From: Actinomadura citrea
GTDB taxonomy: Bacteria > Actinomycetota > Actinomycetes > Streptosporangiales > Streptosporangiaceae
Assembly (NCBI RefSeq): GCF_013409045.1
Contig: NZ_JACCBT010000001.1
Coordinates: 3,906,001 to 3,970,000, forward strand
Direction: 5' to 3'
Length of the DNA stretch: 64,000 bases
Shown: positions 1 through 7,875 of the stretch, in pieces
Numbering within the stretch: position 1 is the stretch's first letter
How the letters are laid out: each line of letters begins with the position of its first letter
Position numbers and translations under genes: made by a program
Notes under the pieces: model-generated
What the model saw: only the letters and a program-made list of their open reading frames with translations
The model's database searches: none
Told to the model about the DNA's origin: nothing

Positions 1-12
1 CCGGAAGAGGGC

Positions 13-354
13 GTGAACGCGGTCCGGGTCGTGGTCGGGCTGCTGGTCCGCGGCGACTACGAGGAGCTGGAGACCCTCACCGAGGGGCGCAGGCTGAGCG
101 CCGTGGAGATGGCCGGCGCGGTGACCGCCTCCGGGCGCGACCTGATCAGTCCGCCCGACAGCGCCTTCGCCGACCTGGAGGTGGCCGAGATCGAGCAGGT
201 CTCGGGCGGGGAGCGCGCCTTCCGGGTGGCGCTCCCGCTGTGGACCGCGCAGGAAGGACTCTCCGCGCTGGCGCTGCGGCTCACCCTGACCGAGGTCATG
301 GACGGCGTGTGGACCGTCGAGGTGGACGGCATCGAAGAGGCGGCCGCCGGGTGA
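13..354 (+). CDS. small conserved hypothetical protein (5' end possibly outside window)
   Basis: This is a 113-residue acidic protein read from a GTG at 13. The frame stays open to the left edge, so the true start may lie upstream. It has no signal peptide or membrane segment. The N-terminal part (VVVGLLVRGDYEELE, then RLSAVEMAGAV and a PP motif) looks like a small conserved actinobacterial family, possibly of the DUF7668 kind. I do not recognise a function. It converges on the P450 gene, with only 16 bases between the two stops, so no promoter lies between them. Confidence 0.6.
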   Translation: MNAVRVVVGLLVRGDYEELETLTEGRRLSAVEMAGAVTASGRDLISPPDSAFADLEVAEIEQVSGGERAFRVALPLWTAQEGLSALALRLTLTEVMDGVWTVEVDGIEEAAAG

Positions 355-370
355 GCCGGATGGCCGCCGG

Positions 371-1771
371 TCAGGACTGCGAGAGACGCATCATCCGCAG
401 GACGCGCCGCACCAGCGAGTCATGCCCGTCCTCGCCCGGTTCCTCCTGCTCGGCCGCCTCCTCGGCGGCGGAGGAGGACTGCGGCTCCGGCGGGTCCCCG
501 GCCAGTTCGTAGGTGACCGGCAGCGACCGCAGGCCGCGCATCAGCGGGGACGAGCGCCACGGAAGCCGGTCGGCGGGCACCGCGAGCCGCAGCCCGGAGA
601 ACCGGTCGAACAGCCGCTCCACCGCGATCGTGGTGATGGTGGTGGCGAGGTCGCGGCCGAGGCAGGCGTGCGGACCGGCGCTCCACGCCAGGTGGGCGCG
701 CGAGCTGTAGATCGAGTCGGGCCCGCCGCCCGCCGCGAAGGCCGGGTCCTGGTGCGCGGCGGCGGGTGAGACCATGACCGGGTCGCCCGCCGCGATCTGG
801 AACCGGCCGAGGCGCACGTCGGTCTTGGCCCACCGGAACGCCAGGTTCGCCATCGGCGGGTTGGCGGCCGCGGCCCGGTTGATCGCCTCCTGCAGCATCC
901 CGGCCGAGAGGCTGTCGCGGGCGCCGGTCTCGCCGACGAGCACCTCGGTGACGGTGTTGCTGATCAGCGTTCCGGTCACGTCGCCGACGAGGCCGGTCAT
1001 CATCGCCATCTCGGCGGTCAGCTCCTCGGCGGTCAGGTCGGGCACGGCGGCGAGCATGAAGGACGGCAGGTCCTCGCCGGGGGCCGCGACCCGCGCCGCG
1101 CACAGGTCCGCGACTCGTGCGATCAGCCGGGCGGACGCCTCCTGGGCGTCCGGGCCCGCGTCCATCACCCGCCACAGGTCGCTGATCAGCTCGTCGCCGT
1201 CGTCGGCCCCGGAACCGAGCAGCCGGCCGATCACCATCAACGGCAGCGGCCGCGCGTACTGCGCCGACAGGTCCGCCGACCCGGACCGGCCGCCGCCCTC
1301 GCAGATCACGGTGAGCAGGTCGTCGGCGTACCGCCGGACGGCCTGCTCCAGCGCCTTCGCCTCCGGTCGGCTCCGGTCCTGGAACGGCCGCAGGCCCTCG
1401 CTCCAGGCGCCGCGCAGCCGGGTGGAGTCGGCGCCGTCGCGGAACCCGCTGTTCTCCGACTCGACCACCGGCAGCATCGGCCAGTCGGCCGGGACCTCGC
1501 CCTCCCGGTACGCGCGCCAGGTGCCGACCCTCCGGCTCCAGTTCCCGCGCGCGTCGCGCAGGATGTCGAGCGTCTGGGCGTAGCCGATGACGAGCCAGGC
1601 CGGCACCCCGAGGACGTCCACCGGCGCGACGGGGCCGTACTCGGCCCGCAGCCGCTCGTAGAACGCCGCGGGACGGGTCTCGTGGTCGCGGTTCAGCAGC
1701 GGCTGGACGGCGAGCGCCTCCAGCGGCAGATGGGCGGGGACGGGCTCGGCCTGCGGCGTCTGGGGCTCCAC
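371..1771 (-). CDS. cytochrome P450, CYP157-like, lacking the ExxR glutamate
   Basis: A soluble haem-thiolate monooxygenase of about 466 residues. The Cys-ligand loop is clear (HLAWSAGPHACLGRDLA, Cys about residue 370), followed by the L-helix and a C-terminal block resembling LPWRSSPLMRGLRSLPV. The K-helix reads QEAINR. The residue three before Arg299 is Ala296, so the normally invariant ExxR glutamate is absent. The I-helix is also atypical (GLVGDVTGTLISN). The CYP157 family of Streptomyces is known to lack ExxR, and the C-terminal half resembles it. GTG 1771 is preferred because AGGG lies nine bases upstream; GTG 1777 is an alternative. No ferredoxin or conservon genes are adjacent. The substrate is unknown. 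Confidence 0.85.
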   Translation of the reverse strand: MEPQTPQAEPVPAHLPLEALAVQPLLNRDHETRPAAFYERLRAEYGPVAPVDVLGVPAWLVIGYAQTLDILRDARGNWSRRVGTWRAYREGEVPADWPMLPVVESENSGFRDGADSTRLRGAWSEGLRPFQDRSRPEAKALEQAVRRYADDLLTVICEGGGRSGSADLSAQYARPLPLMVIGRLLGSGADDGDELISDLWRVMDAGPDAQEASARLIARVADLCAARVAAPGEDLPSFMLAAVPDLTAEELTAEMAMMTGLVGDVTGTLISNTVTEVLVGETGARDSLSAGMLQEAINRAAAANPPMANLAFRWAKTDVRLGRFQIAAGDPVMVSPAAAHQDPAFAAGGGPDSIYSSRAHLAWSAGPHACLGRDLATTITTIAVERLFDRFSGLRLAVPADRLPWRSSPLMRGLRSLPVTYELAGDPPEPQSSSAAEEAAEQEEPGEDGHDSLVRRVLRMMRLSQS

Positions 1772-1910
1772 GTGCACAAACCCTAGGAGAGAACGTTTGC
1801 CGACGGCCGGTTTATGCTGGAATCTCCCACGGCGATCTTTCGGCGTGCACGAGCCCGCCATCGCGGGTTGTGTGACGCTAGGGGTGCCCATACACGAGCT
1901 GGAGGTCCGC

Positions 1911-2099
1911 ATGGCCGACTCCGCAGGAGCGCCCGAAGACGGCGAGGACGAGGTGAAGCGCAGGTTCCGGGAGGCCCTGGAGCGCAAGCGCGGCGCGGAG
2001 GGAAAGAACGGAGGCGCCGGCGGCCGGAGCGGCTCGAAGGTGCGCGGCACCCACGAGCGCGCCGACCACCAGCGGCAGTTCCGCCGCAAGAGCGGCTGA
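1911..2099 (+). CDS. DUF5302 family small protein
   Basis: A 62-residue, highly charged protein: an acidic N-terminus, then VKRRFREALERKR, a Gly-rich linker and a basic tail ending in FRRKSG. This pattern is typical of the actinobacterial DUF5302 family, whose function is unknown. Start ATG 1911 has a perfect GGAGG five bases upstream (1901-1905). It is likely monocistronic, because an 11-bp perfect terminator stem follows 20 bases after the stop. It is divergent from the P450 gene. Confidence 0.85.
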   Translation: MADSAGAPEDGEDEVKRRFREALERKRGAEGKNGGAGGRSGSKVRGTHERADHQRQFRRKSG

Positions 2100-2119
2100 C
2101 CGGGCCGCACCGGTAGGCA

Positions 2120-2147
2120 GACCCCCGCGCGGAATGGCGCGGGGGTC
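2120..2147 (+). terminator. intrinsic terminator-like hairpin after DUF5302 gene
   Basis: GACCCCCGCGC (2120-2130) pairs perfectly with GCGCGGGGGTC (2137-2147) around the loop GGAATG. It has no T-tract, as is common in high-GC actinomycetes. It lies between convergent genes and may act in both directions. Confidence 0.75.
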
Positions 2148-2213
2148 GCTCCGTTCCTCCTGCGCCGCCCCACGGCGATCGCGAGCGGCGCCCAGGTCCG
2201 GCCGCCGGCCGGA

Positions 2214-2852
2214 TCAGCCCTGGTAGAGCTTCTTGCTGTAGTTCGCCTCGCTGTAGTACTCCCGGAGTTCCTCCACGCTCTCCTCGGTGTACTGGACGTC
2301 CTTGACGATCCGGGCGTGCGGCGGCAGAGCCTCCGGATTCCACGACTCCGGCTTCCACAGTTTCGAGCGCATGAGCGCCTTCGCGCAGTGGAAGAAGATC
2401 TGCTCGATGTCCACGACGAGCGCGAGGGCCGGCCGGTGCCCCTTGACGACCATCTCGTCGAAGAACGGGGCGTCCCGGACCAGCGTGGCCCGGCCGTTGA
2501 TCCGCAGCGTCTCGGTGCGCCCCGGCACGAGGAAGATCAGGCCGACGTGCGGGTTGCTCAGCACGTTCATGAACCCGTCCACGCGGCGGTTGCCGGGACG
2601 GTCCGGGACGGCGATCGTCGTGCCGTCGATGACGTGCACGAACCCCGGAGGGTCGCCCTTGGGGGAGACGTCGCAGTTTCCGGCGGCGTCACTGGTGGCG
2701 ATCAGGCAGAACGGGGACCGGGCGAGCCACTCGCGGTCCCAGTCGTGCAGCGCGACCCGCTCCTTGTCGATCGCCCGCCGCATCGGCGTGCCGAGAAGCT
2801 CGCGCAGCTCCGCCGGAGAGGTGATCGCAGTGAACTCGGGGGCGACCGTCAT
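2214..2852 (-). CDS. pyridoxamine 5'-phosphate oxidase-family flavoprotein (MSMEG_1061-like)
   Basis: A 212-residue cytosolic protein of the PPOX split-barrel fold, expected to bind FMN or F420. Landmarks are the SPFCLIATSDAAGNCDVSPKGD strand region, the PDRPGNRRVDGF segment and NPHVGLIFLVPG, all typical of the MSMEG_1061 subfamily. The C-terminal extension (KLWKPESWNPEALPP, then a Tyr-rich tail) is also family-like. The start is ATG 2852. The physiological substrate of this subfamily is not known. It could be an oxidoreductase acting on small electrophiles, but nothing in the neighbourhood specifies one. Confidence 0.85.
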   Translation of the reverse strand: MTVAPEFTAITSPAELRELLGTPMRRAIDKERVALHDWDREWLARSPFCLIATSDAAGNCDVSPKGDPPGFVHVIDGTTIAVPDRPGNRRVDGFMNVLSNPHVGLIFLVPGRTETLRINGRATLVRDAPFFDEMVVKGHRPALALVVDIEQIFFHCAKALMRSKLWKPESWNPEALPPHARIVKDVQYTEESVEELREYYSEANYSKKLYQG

Positions 2853-2940
2853 CGCCGCTCCTTCCGCCGGGGAGAATCCGAAGATCAGCGTAACCCGGGC
2901 TGTTCCGGGCGCCCGGCGGCAGGGTCGTCCCTACCGGCGG

Positions 2941-2977
2941 CCGTGTCGCGGCCCACTCGTCCGGGGCCGCGACACGG
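2941..2977 (-). terminator. 14-bp perfect stem, terminator of the MBL gene
   Basis: CCGTGTCGCGGCCC (2941-2954) is fully complementary to 2964-2977 around a nine-base loop. It lies about 155 bases beyond the stop of the minus-strand MBL-fold gene. Confidence 0.7.
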
Positions 2978-3133
2978 TCGACCGGCCGCCGCTCCGGGCG
3001 CCGGGCCGAGGGCCGCGGCGCCCGCGGGAAGGGGCGGCGTTTCTCAGTGGGAGTACTCCGCACGGGTTCGCCATGCAGACTCGGGGGCGCACCGAAACTC
3101 ATCGCCCGCGCCGGACCCGATCGCCCGTGCGCG

Positions 3134-4171
3134 TCAGCGCCGCGCGGCGTAGCGGCGGACGCCGCCCTCCTCGTGGGCGTCCAGGACGCCCCGGTCGGCG
3201 AGGACGTCCAGGTGCGCCTCGATCTCCAGCACGGCCAGCATCCGGCTGAACGCGTCCAGGTCGTCGAGGCTGCGCCTGCGGCGCGTCCACGGCATCGCGC
3301 CCGCCACCTCGAACGCCGTGCCGCGCCCGGCGCGGACCTGCGCGGCGGCGGCGTCCAGCCGCTCGGCGTGGTGCTCCAGCAGCTCGTCGATCCGGATGTG
3401 CACGCTCGGCCGCACGGGACCGTGCGCGGGCAGCAGCACGGTGTCCGGCATGTCGCGGACCAGCCGCAGCGACTCCAGGTAGCTGCGCAGCGGCTTGGGC
3501 TCAGGCTCGGTCTCCAGACCGATGGACGGCGAGATGTGCGGGAGGATGTGGTCGCCCGCGAACAGCAGCCCGGCCGCCGCGTCGCGCAGGACGATGTGGC
3601 CGCGGGTGTGCCCCGGTGTGGCGAACACGTCCAGGCCGCGTTCCGTGAGGGCGACGCGCTCCCCGTCGTCCAGCCACGCGTCCGGCATCGTGTGCGGCAC
3701 GTCCTGCTCGGAACGCTCCACGGGCCGGCCCGCGATCTCGTCGGCCACCTCGTCCGCGCCGCACCGGCGCAGCAGTTCCACCTGCCGGGGGTGCAGCCCC
3801 CGGCGAACGTCGAACGCCTCGATCGACGGCCGCTCGCCCCGCCCGATCCGCACTCGCGTCCCGAACGAGTCGCGCAGCGCCAGGGCCTGCGAGTAGTGGT
3901 CCCAGTGGGCGTGGGTGACGAGGAACTGCGCCACGTCGTCCAGCCGGTGGCCGAGGGTGGCGAGCGCGCCTTCGAGCGAGGCCTTCGTGTCGGGCATGGC
4001 CCAGCCGGAGTCAACGACGACGAGGCCTTCGGCGTCCTCGATGACGTACACGTTGACGGCGTGCAGCGACGGGATCGGCAGCGCGAGGGGGACCCGGTGC
4101 ACCCCCGGCGCCACCGGATGAGCGCCCGGCTCGGTCCAGTCAGTCGGCTGCTCCACGACCGGTGCCCCCAC
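3134..4171 (-). CDS. MBL-fold metallo-hydrolase
   Basis: A 345-residue metallo-beta-lactamase-fold hydrolase. Zinc ligands are visible: THAHWDHYSQ (HxHxDH), TPGHTRGH and AGDHILPHISP, with a late AHGP motif. A C-terminal helical/winged region (about 280-345) resembles the DNA-binding-like tail found in lactamase-B proteins of the LACTB2/glyoxalase II-like type. The start is GTG 4171, preceded by a GGGGG run. The substrate cannot be told from sequence; thioester, phosphodiester or lactone hydrolysis are all possible. It is a single gene with its own strong downstream stem. Confidence 0.85.
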   Translation of the reverse strand: MGAPVVEQPTDWTEPGAHPVAPGVHRVPLALPIPSLHAVNVYVIEDAEGLVVVDSGWAMPDTKASLEGALATLGHRLDDVAQFLVTHAHWDHYSQALALRDSFGTRVRIGRGERPSIEAFDVRRGLHPRQVELLRRCGADEVADEIAGRPVERSEQDVPHTMPDAWLDDGERVALTERGLDVFATPGHTRGHIVLRDAAAGLLFAGDHILPHISPSIGLETEPEPKPLRSYLESLRLVRDMPDTVLLPAHGPVRPSVHIRIDELLEHHAERLDAAAAQVRAGRGTAFEVAGAMPWTRRRRSLDDLDAFSRMLAVLEIEAHLDVLADRGVLDAHEEGGVRRYAARR

Positions 4172-4232
4172 CGCGCCCCCTTGATTGTCGAATCACGTTC
4201 GGGACGAACCTACTTCATCCCGGACATCCCCT

Positions 4233-5147
4233 TTATCCCCGCCCCGCCCCGGTCGAGGGTCGACCAGGGTCGCGGGCGGCGGCGCGGCGGGCTTCGGCGG
4301 CGGCCTTGCGGGCCTCGCGCACGGCCTCCTCCGCGCGGGCGCGGTTCTGCTCGGCGCGGTCCGCTCTCCGGGACGCGGCGTCCCGCTCGGCGATCGCCCG
4401 TTCCAGTTCGTGCCGGAGCTGCCCCACCTTGGCGGACACTTCCTGCATCTCGCGTTGGGCCGCGTCGGCGCGCTCCTCGCGTTCGGCCAGTTTGTCCTCT
4501 GCCTGCTCGGCGCGCCTGCGCAGCGTCTCCGCCCGCTTGGCGCGGGCGGCGCTGGTGCGCGTGACGTTCGATCTCGCCGGCTCCGCCTTCCTCTCAGGCG
4601 GTTGCTCCTGCTCGGCGGGCTTCTCCTCGGCCTTCGGCCTCGCGCGTTCTTCCCGGTCCGCGGGCGCCGTCGCGAACCCGGCGGGGACGAAGCCGGAATG
4701 GCTGCGGGGCTGCGACAGCCGTCCTTCGCGGACCTCCTCGGCGACGCCGGCGTCCACCGTGGCGGCCTGGAGGGTGTCCTCCACCTCGCGGACGGCCTGC
4801 TCGCGCAGCGCGCCGCCCGCGTCCGCGGCGAGTTCGCCGGCGGTCCGCACGAGCGACCCGACGAGCCTGGCGCGGCGCTGCTCCAGGTCCCCGAGGCCGC
4901 GGCCCGAGCCCCAGGCCGCCCGCATCTCCTCCCCGGCGTCCAGCAGCCCGGCGAGGTCGTCCGCGGCCGAGCGCGCCAGGAGGTTCACCGCCCACGCCGA
5001 GAGCGTGGGGCGCCGCAGCGCCCCGATCCGCTTCGCGAGCGCGGCGTCGCCCGCCCTCCTGGCCTCCTGGGCCAGGCGCTTCCGGGTCTCCACGAAGTCG
5101 GCGGGCAGGACGCCGTACAGGTCGTCGGCCGCACTGGAGAAGTCCAC
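4233..5147 (-). CDS. actinobacterial coiled-coil hypothetical protein
   Basis: A 304-residue protein starting at GTG 5147. The N-terminal about 130 residues (YGVLPADFVETRKRLAQ, RPTLSAWAVNLL) match a widespread uncharacterised actinobacterial family in which PADF and AWAVN are conserved. The second half is a long Ala/Arg/Glu heptad-rich coiled coil (about 195-290), with a Pro-rich linker before it. It has no membrane segment or enzymatic motif. It is divergent from padR. The function is unknown, although related genes are sometimes annotated as DNA-binding or transposase-like without good support. Confidence 0.75.
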   Translation of the reverse strand: MDFSSAADDLYGVLPADFVETRKRLAQEARRAGDAALAKRIGALRRPTLSAWAVNLLARSAADDLAGLLDAGEEMRAAWGSGRGLGDLEQRRARLVGSLVRTAGELAADAGGALREQAVREVEDTLQAATVDAGVAEEVREGRLSQPRSHSGFVPAGFATAPADREERARPKAEEKPAEQEQPPERKAEPARSNVTRTSAARAKRAETLRRRAEQAEDKLAEREERADAAQREMQEVSAKVGQLRHELERAIAERDAASRRADRAEQNRARAEEAVREARKAAAEARRAAARDPGRPSTGAGRG

Positions 5148-5210
5148 GTCCGATCTCTACCCGCACCGGAAGCGCGTGCATCGGGGTGGACGGGGGTGGT
5201 CATGGCTGTC

Positions 5211-5232
5211 ATACTCGTCCGCGAATACTCGT
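5211..5232 (+). promoter_or_regulatory. direct repeat ATACTCGT x2, candidate PadR operator
   Basis: ATACTCGT occurs at 5211-5218 and again at 5225-5232, 14 bases apart, ending 16 bases before the padR ATG. The position suits autorepression. PadR operators are usually inverted repeats, so this direct-repeat reading is tentative. Confidence 0.45.
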
Positions 5233-5248
5233 TCACGAGGAGGCCGAG

Positions 5249-5893
5249 ATGGCCAAGCGGCGCAAAGTGAGCAACCTGTTGGGGCTCGCCGTGTTGTCGA
5301 CCGTCTCCGCCAAGCCGATGCATCCGTACGAGATGGCGTCGCTGATGCGTGCCCGCGGCAAGGACCGCGACATGGACATCAAGTGGGGCTCGCTCTACAC
5401 CGTGGTCGGCAACCTGGAGAAGCACGGGTTCCTGGCCGTCGAGGGAAGCGCCCGGGACGGGGCTCGGCCCGAGCGCACCGTCTACGGCATCACCGACGCG
5501 GGACGGGACGAGCTGGCCGACTGGGTCCGGGAGCTGGTCGGGGTGCCCGAGCGGGAGCGGCCGCGGTTCGAGGCGGGGCTCTCGGTCCTCGGCGCGCTCG
5601 GCCCCGACGAGGTGGCGGCGCTGCTGCGCGGCCGCCTCGACGCGATGGAGCGGGAGATCGCCGCCGACCGGGCCGCGCTGGAGGCCGAGACGGAGGTGCC
5701 GCGCCTCTTCCTGCTGGAGGCCGAGTACGACCTCGCCATGCGGCGCGCCGAGTTCGCATGGGTGCGCGGCCTCCTCGCCGAGATCGAGGACGGCACGCTG
5801 CCGCACCTCGACCTGTGGCGCTCCTTCCACGCGACCGGCGAGATGCCGCCCGAGATCGCCGAGCTGGCGGAGAGGGGAGCCCCGGAGGACTAG
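5249..5893 (+). CDS. PadR family transcriptional regulator
   Basis: A 214-residue repressor: N-terminal winged helix (LLGLAVLSTVSAKPMHPYEMASLMR, with the wing RPERTVYGITDAGRDEL) and a long C-terminal Vir_C-type helical dimerisation domain with acidic heptads. Start ATG 5249 has AGGAGG nearby. An ABC exporter follows on the same strand about 150 bases later, the usual arrangement for PadR regulators that sense the exported drug-like ligand. Autoregulation through the repeats at 5211-5232 is likely but inferred. Confidence 0.9.
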   Translation: MAKRRKVSNLLGLAVLSTVSAKPMHPYEMASLMRARGKDRDMDIKWGSLYTVVGNLEKHGFLAVEGSARDGARPERTVYGITDAGRDELADWVRELVGVPERERPRFEAGLSVLGALGPDEVAALLRGRLDAMEREIAADRAALEAETEVPRLFLLEAEYDLAMRRAEFAWVRGLLAEIEDGTLPHLDLWRSFHATGEMPPEIAELAERGAPED

Positions 5894-5910
5894 CGAGCGG
5901 AAGGCCCGGC

Positions 5911-5930
5911 GGCGGTGCTGCAACACCGCC
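5911..5930 (+). terminator. small hairpin between padR and ABC exporter
   Basis: GGCGGTG (5911-5917) pairs with CACCGCC (5924-5930) around CTGCAA. It may be a weak terminator or an attenuating stem separating padR from the exporter genes. Confidence 0.4.
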
Positions 5931-6044
5931 CCCGGGCCGGGACCCACCACCGAGAACCCGCGCGAGGCGGGCCCTGGCGGCGTGACGCGACACCAGCCTA
6001 TCCGGGGCCCTTCGTGCGGCACGTTTCCTGGCACGGAGGAGAAC

Positions 6045-7040
6045 ATGGCGCATGCCATCGAGGCCGAGGGCCTCGTGAAGAACTACCCCGGCGACGTCCG
6101 GGCCCTGGACGGCCTGTCGGTCACGATCGGCCGGGGCGAGATCCTCGGGCTGCTCGGCCCCAACGGGGCGGGCAAGTCCACCACCGTCAAGATCCTCACC
6201 ACGCTGATCCGGCCGGACGCGGGCGCCGCGACCGTGGCCGGGCACGACGTGCTCCGCAGGCCCGACCGGGTCCGCCGCGTCATCGGCGTGGTGTCGCAGC
6301 GGTCCGGCGCCGACCCCGAGGCGAGCGGCCGCGACAACCTCGTCCTGCAAGGCCGCCTCTACGGGATGGGCGGGGCGCGGGTGCGGAGCCGGGCCGCCGA
6401 GCTGCTCGCCCGGTTCGGGCTGGAGGACGCGGCGGGCAGGCCGGTGAAGACCTACTCCGGCGGGATGCGGCGGCGGCTCGACGTCGCGCTCGGCCTCGTC
6501 CACCGGCCGCAGGTGCTGTTCCTGGACGAGCCCACCACCGGGCTCGACCCGGAGGCCCGCGCGTCGATGTGGGCCGAGATCGCGCGGCTGGCGGGCGACG
6601 ACGCGCTCGCGATCCTGCTGACCACCCACTACCTGGAGGAGGCCGACCGGCTCGCGCGGCGGCTGGCGATCGTCGACCGGGGACGCGTCGTGGTGGAGGG
6701 CACCCCCGACTCCCTCAAGGGGGAACTGCGCGGCGACGCCGTCCACGTGGAATGGCGGGAGGCGCCGCCCGAGCCGCCGGTGCGGGAGGCGCTCGGCCGG
6801 CTGCCCGGCGTGCGCGAGATCGTCCTGGACGGGCCGCGCCTCAGCGCCCGCGCCGACGACGGCGCGTCGGCCGTGCCCGCCGTCCTCGCCGCCCTCGACC
6901 AGGCGGGCGTCCCCGCCTCGGCGGCGACCGTCGCGCGGCCGTCCCTGGACGATGTGTACCTGCGCTACGCCGGACGCCGGTTCGCGCGGGCCGACGCCCC
7001 CGACCACGCCGAGACCGCCGCCGCCGGAGGTGCCCGATGA
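6045..7040 (+). CDS. ABC exporter ATP-binding protein, DrrA type
   Basis: A 331-residue nucleotide-binding subunit of a daunorubicin-resistance-type (ABC-2) exporter. It has Walker A GPNGAGKST, the signature YSGGMRRRLD, Walker B VLFLDEPTTGLD and the H-loop TTHYLEEAD, followed by the family-specific C-terminal domain ending near the RPSLDDVYLRYAG box. ATG 6045 is preceded by GGAGGA at 6035-6040. The stop overlaps the permease ATG (ATGA), so the two are translationally coupled. It probably powers drug or lipid export, and is probably under PadR control. Confidence 0.92.
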   Translation: MAHAIEAEGLVKNYPGDVRALDGLSVTIGRGEILGLLGPNGAGKSTTVKILTTLIRPDAGAATVAGHDVLRRPDRVRRVIGVVSQRSGADPEASGRDNLVLQGRLYGMGGARVRSRAAELLARFGLEDAAGRPVKTYSGGMRRRLDVALGLVHRPQVLFLDEPTTGLDPEARASMWAEIARLAGDDALAILLTTHYLEEADRLARRLAIVDRGRVVVEGTPDSLKGELRGDAVHVEWREAPPEPPVREALGRLPGVREIVLDGPRLSARADDGASAVPAVLAALDQAGVPASAATVARPSLDDVYLRYAGRRFARADAPDHAETAAAGGAR

Positions 7041-7815
7041 CCGCGCTCGCGACCGGGACCTGGTGGATGACCCACCGGCGGCTGACCGCGCTGCTGCGCA
7101 ACCCCGCCGTCGTCGTCATGACGCTGGCGCAGCCGATGATCTGGCTGTTCCTGTTCGGCGAGCTGTTCAGGAAGGTGGTCGAGCTGCCGGGGTTCGGCGC
7201 GCAGTCCTACCTCGACTACATCGTCCCCGGCGTGGTCGTCATGAACGCGGTGTCGCTGAACTCCTTCGCCGGGATGGCGACCATGGACGAGATCGAGCGC
7301 GGCACCCTCGACCGGTTCCTCGTCACGCCGGTGCGGCGCGGCGCGATCGCGAACGCCGGCGTCGTGGAGCAGGCCCTCAGCACGGCGTTCCAGTCGATCG
7401 TGATCATCGCGCTGGGCCGGGCGGCGGGCGCGCACTACCCGGGCGGCCCCGCGGGCCCGGCGGTGCTGGTCGCCGCGGCGGTGCTGATCGGCGTCGTCCT
7501 CGCGGCGCTGTCCAACACGCTCGCGCTGCTCGTGCGCGCGACCGCAACACGATCATCGGCCTGAACGTGATGCTGCTGCTGCCGCTGACGTTCCTGTCGT
7601 CGGCGTTCATGGCCAAGGGCCTGATGCCGTCCTGGATGCGGCACGTGGCAGCCGGCAATCCGGTGAGCTGGGCCCTGGACGCGTCGCGCGGCGCGCTCGC
7701 CGATGATCCCGACTGGGGGACGGTCGCGACGCACGGGGGATGGCTCCTCGTGCTGACCGCGGCCGCGGTCGGGCTCGCGGTCCACTCGCTCCGGAGCTAT
7801 CAGAATTCGCAGTGA
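7037..7815 (+). pseudogene. ABC-2 type permease (DrrB-like), frameshifted
   Basis: Partner permease of the preceding ATPase. The frame from ATG 7037 gives MTALATGTWWMTHRR, several membrane helices, and a stop at 7562-7564 after LLVRATATRSSA. The normal continuation (RDRNTIIGLNVMLLLPLTF, then the AFMAKGLMP loop and last helices) is in the -1 frame and runs to 7815. The break lies in the GC repeat at 7531-7545 (cgtgcgcgcgacc); one lost base would explain it. The whole would be about 259 residues, normal for DrrB. It is either a true inactivating mutation or a sequencing error in a GC run. Confidence 0.85.
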
Positions 7816-7833
7816 CCGGGGAGAGAGGCCCGA

Positions 7834-7867
7834 GGGGGTTCCGGTGGCCGGACGCACCGGAACCCCC
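7834..7867. terminator. 13-bp bidirectional terminator
   Basis: GGGGGTTCCGGTG (7834-7846) pairs perfectly with CACCGGAACCCCC (7855-7867) around an eight-base loop. It sits between the convergent exporter permease and M20 peptidase genes. Confidence 0.8.
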
Positions 7868-7875
7868 TGCCCGGC

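Noticed and set aside
1772..2173. N-terminal extension of the P450 frame to 2173
   Set aside because: The extension is low-complexity Arg/Pro/Ser, overlaps the DUF5302 gene and its terminator, and lies before a good family-like start at 1771/1777.
7531..7564. Programmed -1 frameshift in the DrrB-like permease
   Set aside because: No slippery heptamer or downstream pseudoknot-like stem is evident, and programmed shifting is not known in this family. Mutation or sequencing error is simpler.
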